This document shows, in pieces, positions 36,582-49,220 of a DNA stretch of 64,000 bases (its first letter is position 1; each line of letters opens with the position of its first letter). Origin of the DNA: Plasmodium brasilianum (lineage: Eukaryota > Apicomplexa > Aconoidasida > Haemosporida > Plasmodiidae); NCBI RefSeq assembly GCF_023973825.1, contig NC_090125.1:3507412-3571411 (forward strand), read 5' to 3'. Position numbers and translations under genes: made by a program. Under the pieces are notes generated by a model. It was not told the DNA's origin. It ran no database searches and saw only the letters and a program-made list of their open reading frames with translations.

Positions 36582-39500
36582 CCTCCGGAACGTTAATTAA
36601 AATTACCCATGGACGTACGAAAATGACGTAAAAACAGTATGGAACATATTTTTAAAATATTAAAAAATTAATTTTTGCTTTATGTATAATAATTATTTCC
36701 ATAATATTTTTTGTTTTTTTTTCATTTGAGTTGAGAGTAGTAATAATATATATTATTTATTATTTATTTTTACTTAAAATTATTAAATTAAAATTGTGCA
36801 TACTATTACACAATAATTTAAAATGAAAATATAATTATTACTGTGTTACATTAACTTAATGGATCATTGTTGTACAAGTTAATTCTTCTATTTTTATTTA
36901 ATTTTAATATTTTAAATTGTTTTTTTATAATCATTAATGTAAATGTAATTATTATTTGTTCTTAATTTTCATATTATTTTTGTGAATTTATTTTCCCAAG
37001 AGATTTTTTCTTAAACTTAAAAAAAAAAAAAAGAAGAAATAAATAGAAAGTAATAAAGCAAACAGTTACAATAAAAAGTAAATTGAATTATATATGTTCG
37101 GAAATTGTGCAACTTTACATATATGATAATAATTTTGTTAGAAAATTATAATCTTGTGGTAATAAAACATTATATAAATATTATATATTTATATATGTAT
37201 TTTATATATTGGTAACCCTTAGTATTTGCTCATTTTTACTGGTATCTCTTTTTCATATGGTTAATATATTTGATTGTATATTTGTTCAATTTTAGTATAT
37301 TTCTTTATATACCCTCAAACACCTGTGAACTACACGATTATAAATATACAAAACCTTGAATTTGTACAACTTATGGCAAAAGGATGCTTCTTCGGGAATT
37401 TCCTATTAATGATTGAGTAGTATTTATTTTATAGTATAATTGTCTTATTTATTTATCGTGAAATTTCCATATATCATTTGTGTTACTATTACCATCAGCA
37501 AATATTTTATCTTTTTCCCTATAATACTTATATGTTATCTATTATTTTTCTACGAATTATTCTTGTCGTCATATTATAATCATTATTACACTTATAAAGA
37601 AGTTTTTCTTTTTTAACATGTATATAATAATATGTTTTGTATTTCTTCCTAAATGTTTTTTTATCCAAGTATATATTTTCCACATTTTTTTTGTACTATG
37701 GAAAATATTGCTGTAATATTATTAAAAATAAAAAGAGATAACGTAACATTTGTTTAATAATTTTTAAGTTATATAAAGAGAGAACTAGCATTCTCGAAAT
37801 AATTTATACATATTGGCAACAACATATATGATGTGTCTAAAATTTAAATAAATAATTTCTTATATTTGTTGTAATGGATAAATGGAAGTAAATACTGAGT
37901 GAAGAAATATATTGATAAAAAAGGGGGGGGAAAAAAAAAGAGCACTGGAAAGAATAAATAATCTCTAAGGAAATGTTGTTATTTATTATAATAAAAGTAT
38001 TAATGGTGTGTTCTTTACATTTATACCAATCTACACACACATACATGTGGATAGGTTAATAGGGGCTTTGCCGAACTTTGGAATACATGAAGTAAATAAA
38101 AACAAGTTATAAATTCCAAGAATGAATTATAGTTGGAACTTTTTTGGATTCCTTGTTTAAATTTTTTAAATTAACAAGAATTATATATCCAGAATAGTTA
38201 TGGTTTTATAAAAGCCTAGAATATTTCTACAATTAAAAAATTTTATTAATGAGGGAATTATCTTATATAGATATATAAAATCGAATAATTAAACACAAGA
38301 TGTACTGAAACGATGTAATTGATGTATATTTTGGTAATATATAATAATTTTTTTAAAGATAATTTTAAGTTCTTAATGACAATTTAATTTTTTCATAAAA
38401 TCGTAACTTTTTTTGACCTTCCTATATAGAGTAAAATAAGAACTGTGTATTTTTACATAGGTTTCCATTATTAAAATGTAATTGATTTTGGAGCACAGTA
38501 AAACATTTTTATAGCGATATAAAAAAAAAAAAAATATTTAACTCAGTTTGTATAAACATTTTCATTTATATATTTATTTGTCATATTTAAGAATGTTAAC
38601 ATTGTACATGAAGCATTAATAAATAAAATAGCCATCAATAAGTTTTATTTATTCTGCTGATAATAAAACTTCATTAAAAGAAATAATTATGTGCTATTTC
38701 CAACACAATTAAAAATTTGATATCCTTTTTACACTGTTATAATTTCTTTCGATTTAATGAAGGATATATAATTAAAATATATTTTGCCGTAATGTTTTTT
38801 TGATAATATATTTTTTAATAAAATTCTAATAACGTTTAATGAAACTTAACAACAGATGTTTATAAATATATAAAAAAATATAAATGAAAAAAAAAAAATT
38901 CCTTTGTTCTTACTAATATATTATGGATCATATATAAAATTGAGAAAAAAACAAATAGCAGAAAGTGCTTAACTAAAAATTAACGGAAGAATTTGTAATA
39001 ATGTAATATAATTGAAGACCATATTTTTTTATCTTTAAAATTATATCTTTGGTTATGAATTTCATTGTAATCTTATTAACATCTTTTCACAGATTAACAC
39101 TGTAAGTATAATTTTACAAACAAAAACGAATATGTTAATTAAAATTGAGTTCTCTAAATATTTGGATATACAGTTAAATGTAATTTAAACAAATTAGTAC
39201 AAATATATAGATATAAAACAAAAAAAAATATTTAAACGTATTAATATATATATAAATTTGTCATAAAAGGTTAATATATATAAAAATATATTTTATCTAC
39301 AAAAAAAAAAAAAAAAAAAAAAAAAAGTGCTAAGTTTTCTGAATAAAAAGACAAATTATATATATATATATATTTATTTATTTATAAGATAATAATATAT
39401 TATTTTTTAATTAGTGTTACATTTAATTAAATGATTCATAATGACAAATTGCTAACTCGTTAAATAAAACAAAATACACAACGTTATCAGAAAAAAAGCA

Positions 39501-39635
39501 TAGCATTTTTTTTTTTTTTTTTTTTGCTTAAAACAAATATTTTATTATTAACAAAACATATAATAATTTATTATAATTAATTATTATATTTTGTTCATAT
39601 GCCTAACAAAAAATGAGACGTGAGTTACGCAGATT
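36582..39635. other. Intergenic region, nothing supported
   Basis: Three kilobases between the ETRAMP-like gene and the repeat-protein gene. It has a G run at 37923-37930, poly(A) near 37020 and 39301, and several TA runs. The open stretch at 37837-38046 (minus) is not supported. Confidence 0.5.
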
Positions 39636-39717
39636 TTACAACAGAAACAATAAAATTATAAGAAAAAATAATAATGCAGCAAGAGCAATTAAGATCAGGA
39701 ACAATATTTCAAATTTT
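39636..39717 (-). pseudogene. Cryptic C-terminal transmembrane exon behind a stop codon
   Basis: An 82-base exon-like piece downstream of the repeat-protein gene. After the acceptor TTTACCTAG it encodes K-F-E-I-L-F-L-I-L-I-A-L-A-A and on through one membrane span to a TAA. It needs two leftover bases from the exon before. The donor AACAG|GTAAAA at 39999/39998 supplies exactly two in the frame of the repeat protein. However, that frame meets TAA at 40016-40018, six codons before the donor. The other two phases hit a stop within a few codons. So the membrane exon fits the gene but is cut off by one in-frame stop. It may be a decayed exon, a read-through product, or an assembly error in the adjacent poly(A). 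Confidence 0.5.
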
Positions 39718-40015
39718 CTAGGTAAATGCTACAAACTTTGATTTACTATTTTGTTTATTCCTGTTATATTCTTCACGTTTTTTCAGTTTTTTTGTATAAT
39801 TTTCTTGATGTTAGTTTATATTTTATATATTCTACACGATTCGGTTAATTACATATATGGTTCTATATACATTCATTATTAACTAATTAATTTTTTAACA
39901 ATACGATTACTATATGCTCGTAAAATAAAAACAAAAACAAGAACATTTTCTCCTGTATTGCATTGATTCTTCTTCTTTTGTTCATTCACTACTTTTACCT
40001 GTTTTCGTATTCTTC

Positions 40016-43000
40016 TTATTTTTTTTTTTTAAAACTGAAAATTTTTTTTTTTTTTTTTTTTTTTTCAACATAAGGCATAGCGTTATATGTGTTGTCACCT
40101 GAACCAACAGGAGGTTTATCTAATGATCTATAGGTTTCTGACACTTTATTTGATACAGGTGCTTCTGGTTTATCATGATTTGTCTTATCACTTATTGGTA
40201 CACGATGTAATGATTCCTCAATTTCTAATAATTTTTCATTTTTAACTGGAAGCTTTTCTCTAAATCCGTAAGTTGATTTTTCAAAAGATTCATCAAATTC
40301 CTTCTTTCCTTCTTTCATATCTGCTTTTAATTTATAATGTTTAGTATCATGTGCTTCTACATATTCTTGTAATTCACCAAAATCGTTTTCCTTGTAAGAA
40401 CAAAATACTGTATGTATTAATCTTTCATATTCATCTAAATCATCCGAGATGTTTCCCATTAAACCAAATTTACTAAATGATACTTTTTTATTGTTTTTAT
40501 TTAAATCAGTATTTTCATTTAGTCCTGTTAAACTATTTAATGATCCTATTGTCAAAGTGCTTTGTGCTCCTTCTGATATTGTGCTTAAATTTCCTAGTGA
40601 CGCATGAATATTTGGTTTTTCTTTGGCTTCATTTTCATTTGATTCTGTATCTGTATTACCTTTTAATCCGTAGTTTCTTGATTCATCTTTTGTTTCATAT
40701 TCTTTTAACGTATTAGGGGGTGCATGTTCTAATTGATATTCTTTTGATATGTTACTTGCATTATATTTTTTTTGTTCGGGTTTTTGGTTTTGCAACTGAT
40801 AATCTTTTGATATGTTTCTTTTATTATATTCTCTTAGGTCAGGGGCTTGGTTTGCCATGTGATTTGATTTTTTTGCATAGTCTTCCATTTCTTGTATATC
40901 ACGAGTTAACTTATCATTTATTCCATAAATTATTTTATCCTCATTTACATCATTTGCTTTTTTCAATCGGAAAATTTTAGTTTTGTATTTTTTGTTACCA
41001 TCTGTCCATTTACGATATTGAACCTCGTATTCTTGGTCATCATCAAGGATTACAGCTTTTTTTGTTTGTAAAACTTTTTGATTACCTACTAATCCACTAG
41101 GAACTTCATTTTCAATATGATTATCTTTTGATTTTTCTGTATTTCCTTTTTCTTTTAATTCACTTCTAGGAGTATTTTTTAAGGTAAAATCCTTTGATTT
41201 ATCACTTTTTTTATTCCCCAGTTTTCCATTAGAAGGCTTGTTATAAAATGGATAATCTTTTGATTCGTCATTATTTTTATTTCCTAATTGTCCACTAGGG
41301 ACACTATGTTTGAATGGATAATTTCTTGGTCTATCTCTTTTTTTATTAGATGTTCCTTTTTCATCCATGGTTTCCTCTGTTTTATTATCTGCTGATTTAT
41401 CTTTTTTAAAATGAGCTCTAAACCAATTAGGAATAGCTTCCTTTAACTTATTATAAGTTGATTTATTTTTTTTTATATCATCTTGTAATTCTTCACTTGG
41501 TGTTTCCTCTGATGTATCATCTTTTTTTCTATCTTCTGTTTTGTCATTTTTTAAGTCACTTGGGGTTGTTTTCTCTGAATAACTACTTGTTAAATAGTCT
41601 TCTACTTTGTCAGCTTTTACGTCATCTGAGATAGTTTCTTCCTTTGGAATTCTTACTTCGGCTTCTGATTTATCAGGTTTCACGTCATCTAAGGTAGTTT
41701 CCTTTAATAAACTGCTTGTTGGTTGGTCTTCTACTTTATCAGATTTTACGTCATCTGAGATAGTTTCCTTTAATAAACTGCTTGTTGGTTGGTCTTCTAC
41801 TTTATCAGATTTTACGTCATCTGAGATAGTTTCTTCCTTTGGAATTATTACTTCGGCTTCTGATTTATCAGGTTTCACGTCATCTAAGGTAGTTTCCTTT
41901 AATAAACTGCTTGTTGGTTGGTCTTCTACTTTATCAGCTTTTACGTCATCTGAGATAGTTTCTTCCTTTGGAATTATTACTTCGGCTTCTGATTTATCAG
42001 GTTTCACGTTATCTAAGATAGTTTCTTCCTTTGGAATTCTTACTTCGGCTTCTGATTTATCAGGTTTCACGTCATCTAAGGTAGTTTCCTTTAATAAACT
42101 GCTTGTTGGTTGGTCTTCTACTTTATCAGATTTTACGTCATCTGAGATAGTTTCCTTTAATAAACTGCTTGTTGGTTGGTCTTCTACTTTATCAGATTTT
42201 ACGTCATCTGAGATAGTTTCCTTTAATAAACTGCTTGTTGGTTGGTCTTCTGCTTTATCAGCTTTTATGTCATCTGAGATAGTTTCCTTTAATAAACTAC
42301 TTGTTGGTTGGTCTTCTACTTTATCAGCTTTTACGTCATCTGAGGTAGTTTCTTCCTTTGGAGTTCTTACTTGACCTTTTATTTTGTCAGCTTTTAAGTT
42401 ATCTAGGGTATTTTCCTTTAATAAAGTACTTGTTGGTTGGTCTTCTGTTTTATCAGGTCTCTTGTCATCTAGGGTAGTTTCCTCTAATAAAGTACCTGTC
42501 GGTTGGTGTTCTACTCTATCAGATTTTACGTTATATGGGGTAGTTTCTATCTTTGGACTTTTTACTTGGTCTTTTACTTTATCTGATTTTACGTTATCTG
42601 TAGATTTCTCTTTTTTTGCAGCTCTTATCTGCTCTTTTACTTTTTCTGATTTTACATCATCTGGGGATGGTTCCGTTTTAGCAACTCTTACTTGATCTTT
42701 TACCTTGTCATTTTTTAGTTTACCTGAGATAGTTAGCTTAAATGCTCTACCTGCTACACGATCTTTCACCTTATCAATTTTAAATCCTGTAGGTAACCTT
42801 TCTCTTACTGAACCAGATATTACTTTTTCTGTTATTGGATCTATTATTTCACTAGGATAAACATTTTCGTTCATTTTAAAACTTGTGGGCCCTTCTGATT
42901 CAAAATTATTTTTTAATGAAGAATTCTTTAAAACGTACGTCACTCCATTTTCCGTCAAACATCTAACATTTCTTAAAGCTAACAGCTCTCCCAAATTTTG

Positions 43001-43273
43001 TGACTTGGCGTGGTGTTTACCACATTTTATCTAACAAATTCGTAAAAATTGTAAAATTTTTGGTGAACCATTTATTTTTATATTAGAAAAAATGATAATG
43101 AAAAATATCATATGGAAAAAATAAATATATAGTAAAAAATTTCACTAACGCTGTTGTTTTATTGTATATATTACATCATTAGAAGAAATTAGTATCCAGG
43201 TAATTAGAGAAAACAAAAATATTCTTACATAAAAGGAGAAAATGTTTTCTTTTTTTCTTTTGTGGCACTTCAT
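40016..43273 (-). CDS. PEXEL exported repeat protein
   Basis: Exon 1 is 43175-43273 (33 codons) and exon 2 is 40016-43030. A GAT|GTAATA donor and TTTGTTAG acceptor join in phase 0 to give 1037 residues. Exon 1 encodes a Lys-rich start and a recessed hydrophobic core ending L-I-T-W-I-L-I-S-S-N-D, typical of Plasmodium exported genes. A canonical PEXEL R-C-L-T-E follows at residues 56-60, predicting cleavage by plasmepsin V and export into the host cell. Nineteen tandem units (two alternating types) fill about half of the protein. After them come shorter degenerate repeats around S-K-D-Y-x-x-x-N and S-K-x-Y-Q-L. The protein ends with K8, I-F-S-F and K4 before the stop, encoded by A runs of 24 and 12. 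Charge and repeats suggest a disordered, possibly cytoskeleton-associated protein; function is unknown. A membrane exon may follow the stop. Confidence 0.88.
41480..42709 (-). repeat. Array of 19 alternating 22- and 21-residue repeats
   Basis: The array is exactly 410 codons: ten type A units of 22 (D-K-V-E-D-Q-P-T-S-S-L-L-K-E then E/T-I-S-D-D-V-K-S), eight type B units of 21 (D-K-S-E-A-E-V-I-I-P-K-E-E then T-I-S-D-D-V-K-A), and one degenerate closing unit of 22. The type A and type B heads share a common D-D-V-K tail. Central units are almost identical at DNA level and outer units diverge, as expected from unequal crossing-over in the middle. The plus strand is also open across much of it; that is a by-product of repeat codon use. 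Confidence 0.92.
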
Positions 43274-43835
43274 TTAAGTATCCATATATCCTGAAATAAT
43301 ATTTCTAATTTACATTTTAATGGAATTCATGAAATAAATTTATATTTTTCATGCTACTGAAATTCCAGAATCTAATATTCATATTAAAAAAGACTGCAAT
43401 ATTATCTATATATATATAGAGTACAATGAACCATATAAATGTACATACAAAAAAAAAAAAAGTCTATTTCATTATATAATTCTAAAAACATAAAAATAAT
43501 ATAATATTTTCTAATAATCTAATAGATATAACTATTAAAACTATTTTTATAAAAGAAATTTATTTCTAAAATTTTACAATTTTTCTTTAATAAATAGCTT
43601 TTCTAACAAATTTTCTGAAAATTAAGAGAACTTAAAAAAAATTACAAAAAAAAAAAATTAAGAGAATAAAAACTATCTAAAAAAAAAAAAAATAAAATAA
43701 GAAAATTGTTTAAAATATTATTTAAATTAAAAATTATCTTATGGGCTACCAACATAATATTTATTCTATACTAATTTATTTGTAAATATGAATTTTGATA
43801 ATGCGATAAAAAAAAAATATAAAATTAAATATATA

Positions 43836-43868
<33 letters not shown>

Positions 43869-46800
43869 ACAAGCTACTTATAAAATCAGGTTATTAAAAA
43901 ACATATTTTTTAATGATATATTATATTTCGTATTATTATACTTTTTTTTTTTTTAATTTTATATTCATATTTTTAAAACAGTTTTAATCTTGTATAAAAA
44001 AAAAAAACAAAAGCCGTACAACGGGATAAAATATTGACAAGCCAAAAGAACGCCTTTTTACATTAAAATTTTTTTTTTCATTATAAAGGCCAACAATGTA
44101 TTAAAAATTTACGATCTTAGGGGGAAAATGTTTGCTTAAAAAGAGTATATACACAAAGGATGAAAACGAAAAACAAAAAAATAAAAAAAAAGGAATATTA
44201 TAGAACAATTAGATTAAATTTTTTTAACAAGTATGATTTACGTATTTTATATCATTGATCTGCAATATGTTTTGACATATAGTTTATAATCTATGAAATA
44301 AACAGTTATAAATATAAACAAAGCTTGTATTAATACATATTATACTTTAAAAACTATATACTTTAGGTCAAATAATTAAGAGTAAATAAAAAAAAAAAAC
44401 AAAATATTGTATTTAGTTTACTTTTTTATATATTTCTCCTAATAAAGGTTAATATTATTAGTAAGAAAAAATAGTTTATATTATTATATTTTTGAAATCC
44501 TATTTTTTCTGAAAATTAATTTATAAAATAAATAAAAGGACAAGTTCATAATATAATCTCTAATACTATTAAAATAATATGTGTTTTTATTTATTTTTTT
44601 TAATGGAATTAATTACCATTTTAAAAACTTCAGTCGAATTATAAAAAAATAAAATAAAAGGATTAAAGTTGAACTTCATATCTGTTTAGTTGTTTTTCCT
44701 TTTTTTTTAAAGATATAAAAAGGTGTTGTGTAGATTATTTGAAAAATTATACTTAGTAGTATTTTATACTTTTACTATCAGTTATTTTATGGTAAGAATT
44801 TATCATATATATATATATATACCTATGTACTTATAATTTGTGAAAAATATGAATTTTAGTAGGCATTTTAAGCAGTATGATAATATATGCATATACTTGA
44901 ATCGATAATAATTTAACATTTTAAATTATATTACTCTTGTTTTTCGGTTTAACATATATGTTAATAGATTTTTCTTCTTCCTTGTTTTTGATAAAGAGAT
45001 ATTGATACTGAATTAATTCACAACTTGATTGTGTGGATAACCTTTTATATTAAAAATATAGGAGAATAATAATTGTGTTTAGGTAATATTTATAATTTTG
45101 GAAGCAAAAATGTTGTAAATACTATAAGTCTTACAGTCCACACATGTTTGTTAAGGGTTGTTTAAAGTTTTATATTCATTCATAACTTTTATTTTTATTT
45201 CCATTTAATTTTGGATGTTTAAAATGAACCGAATATGTCCTTTTTGTTCTTTAATTTATTAATTTTAGAATGATACAGTTATTTCAGGGGTGGACTTAAT
45301 AGTTTACAATAGAATTATCAATAAAGTATTATACCTTTTTTTTTCGTTAATAATTTTTTAGAGTTATTTTTATACGAAATTTCATTTTTGTCCTGTTAAT
45401 TGTTAAATCTTTTTTTCTATAAAAGTGGTGAAAAAATTAATATATCTCTTTTTAATTATATTATTATAAACTATAAATTATAATAACCTCTAAATTGTTA
45501 TTTGGTGCGTATCATACATTTTATAAACTTTGGTGGATTTATTTATTAATATATTACACAAAATTTCCATTTACTTCATTAGGTAATTGCCATAGAAATT
45601 AACTAGTTGATGCTTCGCGGTTGTAAACAAATATATATATATATATATATATATAATGACATTTTTTGAAATAATATATTTGAACTCGAACTTCGTTATT
45701 ATTCGAATCATGCTTGTTTTATATATGAGCATATATTGTGTAGAAACATTTTTTAGATACACGAATTTGTGCGTAATATATTAAAATTTTCTTTTTTTTC
45801 ATATTCTTTATGGAAAAAAAGAAAAAATAAATACATAGATGTATCATTACTTATGTCAAAAAACGAAATTGAATAAAACATGTAATTGTAAAAAGATCTA
45901 TGAGCTGAAAAGTAACAAGATTCTGTTATATGATAGTACGATATACATGAAATAAAAAATTAAAAACAATTCTGTTATATTTGAAAACAAAATATATATG
46001 ATAAAAATTTGACTTTTAAGTAGATTTATTCCCTCTATACCCATATAACATTATGATAATATGAATTTAGAATATGAATTCTCTGATATACTAAGGAATA
46101 ATAAAAATAAAAGAAAACAATGTATTTTCTATTAAAAATAAAGTTTTCTTTATTTTTAATTGCAGTGGCGTTAATTTTAAATATTATTTTATCACTACCA
46201 TTCACATGATACATGCATCTATGTATTATATTATAAATTTAGTTGTATCCCTTTTTATAATTAAGGTGAAAAACCATCTTATTAATTTTGTATGTTTAAT
46301 TAATTTAAAATTAAAACAAATGAATGTTGTAATTTGTCTAACACATAAAAAGTTCTAATTCATTAGAGGTAGTTAAGAAGCAATAACAAAAATTCACAAT
46401 TTTGATTTACTTGTTAACTATGATTACATGGTAACATAAAATTATTATATATGTATAAATGAAAAAAATTTATATAATTCATAAAAAAAATAGTTTTTTT
46501 TTCTTAGATTAGAAGTTTTTCTATAATAAAAACAATGCAATATAGCACAAATATATAGTAATAATTTAAAGGCATTATGCTTCTAATTAATACCAAAAAA
46601 AAAAAAAAAAAAAAATACTTCAAAGAAAATATATATATAATTTAGAGTTTTAAACTGACGGCTTCCGTTTAATTTTTTCATCTGTTATAACTTTTATAAT
46701 AATACATTCTATTAAGAAGAACCCTTAAGTATCTTTTACGATTTTTTTCTAGCCCATATTCTCTATCTAATAATCTCTTAATTTTACTTGGGCTTAAAAT

Positions 46801-47850
46801 TTTCTTTGAAAATGGTGTTGAGATTTTTATTAGTTATCTCTATATATTTTGGAAGAAAAATTAAAACAAATTTATAAACTATACCATCAAATGAATTATC
46901 TTTGTGTGTAAATATATATCAAATAAATATCATTTTTACCTTTAAAAATGATATTATGTAAATTATTGCTTAACAATACATTAAGTGGGTATTACCATCT
47001 TTAAAAAATTAAAAATTTAATAAAATAAATTACAACAATAACTCAACTATATATCTTCAATTTTACGGATTATTTTTTTGATATATAGAACTAATATGTA
47101 TGTTCAATATTTAACTTATAAAGTGTTTCATGAAATTAAGAAATCAAGAACACTACTTTTTTTTTTATGTTAACTAAATGATACACGTATTTACTATTCT
47201 ATAGATAGACAATATATTTTCTTTGTTTTGTGTTTTTTCTTCGATATTTTTTTCTAATACATGAAAATTTATAATTTTTACCATTAATTCGGGTGGTATC
47301 TATTAGAAATTTTAGATTTTTTAGGATATAACCTCCAAAAAAAAAAAAATAAATAAAAATGAAATTAACTTTTTTGTGAATCTTATCCACTTTCTGCAAA
47401 TATTAATGTACAATACAACTGAATTTTATAGTATATATGGAGAATAAATATTATTATAACAAAACAAAATTTATGCTGAACATGTGTTATATATATATAT
47501 ATATATATTTTAAATAATATGGCATACCCATTTTAAATATATAATATCCTAACTTTAAAAAAAAATAAAGTTATGAAACGTGTATACCCAATACAAAGAA
47601 TAATAGTACTATATATAAAACTCAATTACGATATGTCTACAACGTTATAATTTTTTATTATGTGAAGTATTCTATGATATAAAAATGGTATTTCAAATAA
47701 CCTATATTTGTTAAATTATACTTAAAGTTGAATTTTAAGTCTCATATAAGAATATGGAAAAAAAAATGTGAAGAAATATTTTTTAATATTTTTTTAAACA
47801 TTCTATTGCAAACTCCACTTTTGATAAAGTATTTCCAAGTAATTGTGATC
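43274..47850. other. Gene-poor AT-rich region, nothing supported
   Basis: Four and a half kilobases with the 5' flank of the repeat-protein gene and the 3' flank of the PHIST-like gene. It holds long A runs (43838-43866, 46594-46614) and TA runs (44808 and 45631). A slightly less AT-rich patch lies near 44010-44055. The open stretches at 45571-45762 and 47199-47399 (minus) show no gene character. Confidence 0.5.
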
Positions 47851-48794
47851 TTACCTTTCTAAATAAAACTCTGGTTCATCTTTCATATCCCAGGCCATCT
47901 GAAGCATATCCTTAAATTTTTCAAAATCGTGTAAACACCATTTATTTAAGTATAATATAATTTTGTACTTTTCCTGTATGGGAATATTTTCATCGTTTAA
48001 GCAATCTTTTATATCATCACGCAAATAATTTAAATAGAGATTCCAATGTTTGTCCCATTTTTTCTGACACCACACAGTATTCTTATTTTCGCAGAAATCT
48101 TCATATTGATACTTCATTTCCTCTATGACATTATTATATAACTCTTCACCTTTTTCTATTAACTCTTCTAACGTTTCAGGAATTTCTGACTCATCTAATT
48201 CTTCATGAACCGACTCCATTACTTCATCGAAACTTGATAAGGGATAAATATCATCTTCTAATAAATCTACTTGTATTTGTGGATTTTCATTTTGTTGATG
48301 ACCTTCAGCTATGTTTCTTTTTAGTATTAATCCTATTTTACTTTTATATATATTTCTTTTACCAATTGCGTACTTATTAATATCTCTGCATATAAAATTA
48401 AAGAATATATTTTAAATATATTTTCTCTTATATTATTTTTCTTTTATAATTAATTAAAAATTAAATTAGTAACCAAATTATGCACATATAAATAAATATA
48501 TATATTTATATACATAATAATTTTGGTGAATAACGTTTACCTCACGCTGTAAGAGTAATGCAATGTCCATAATAAAAAGGTGAAGCAGATAATATTAACT
48601 AAAATTGTTACCATACTTATTTGTGCATCTCTATTTTTCGATTTCATATCTGTGTCAGGAGACACAACTGAAGACTTTTTTATTACTTTATCAAATTTAT
48701 TTCTAAAATTTGAATTAACTTTTGAAATACAGGGGAACTTCATTTTAAAGCAATATTTTCTCAGAAAATTAAAAAAATATTTAGTATTGAACAT
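47851..48794 (-). CDS. PHIST-like exported protein with PEXEL
   Basis: Exon 1 is 48541-48794 and exon 2 is 47851-48385. The donor GTGAG|GTAAAC and acceptor ATATGCAG join in phase 2 (AG+A gives Arg). The longest start gives 262 residues. The second Met (48743, MKFPCIS) gives 245 and may be the true start, since it shortens the stretch before the hydrophobic segment. That segment (M-V-T-I-L-V-N-I-I-C-F-T-F-L-L-W) acts as a recessed signal. Exon 2 opens with a Lys-rich region and R-N-I-A-E, a PEXEL with Ile in place of Leu. The C-terminal domain of about 130 residues is helical with an acidic start and several Trp (W-C-Q-K-K-W-D-K-H-W), in PHIST/PRESAN style. The stop TAA lies inside a consensus donor (AG|GTAAGA) and 15 further open codons follow it. 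Confidence 0.75.
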
Positions 48795-49184
48795 TTTTGT
48801 TAGTTATTTCTTATTTTTATAGGTTCATAATTTTATAGATTACATGGATATATAAGTTGTTGTAACTTATAGAATAACACACTATTCTGAATGGATATTT
48901 TGGATATAAGAAAAAAACATTTTGAAAACTAGAATTAAATGATAGAACAAAAATTTGAGCTTAAATTTTCACAGTTAAATTAATGAAAAATAAAGATTTA
49001 TATTCACGTTATGTTAAATGTATTTTAATATTTCAAATTTTTATATTAGAATATTCCCAAAACGGATGATTTCATATAAAAATAAAATGCTGTGTTGTGA
49101 CATTAAGTCATATTTTTTATAATGATATCTTAAATTGATTCATAAATGGTACATTATGTGGTAGTGGTATTTTTGCATTTCGCT

Positions 49185-49220
<36 letters not shown>

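Noticed and set aside
39614..39745. Plus-strand Arg/Asn-rich peptide starting M-R-R-E-L-R-R-F
   Set aside because: It is antisense to the cryptic transmembrane exon. The hydrophobic minus-strand reading with matching splice phase explains the sequence better.
41607..42374. Long plus-strand open frame of 255 residues opposite the repeat array
   Set aside because: It is the mirror of the 66/63-base repeats. Codon restriction in the real minus-strand gene leaves the opposite strand open. It has no start context, splice sites or recognisable domain.
44008..44060. Small less AT-rich patch followed by a T run, considered as a short RNA
   Set aside because: Too short, no convincing inverted repeat and no tRNA-like arms.
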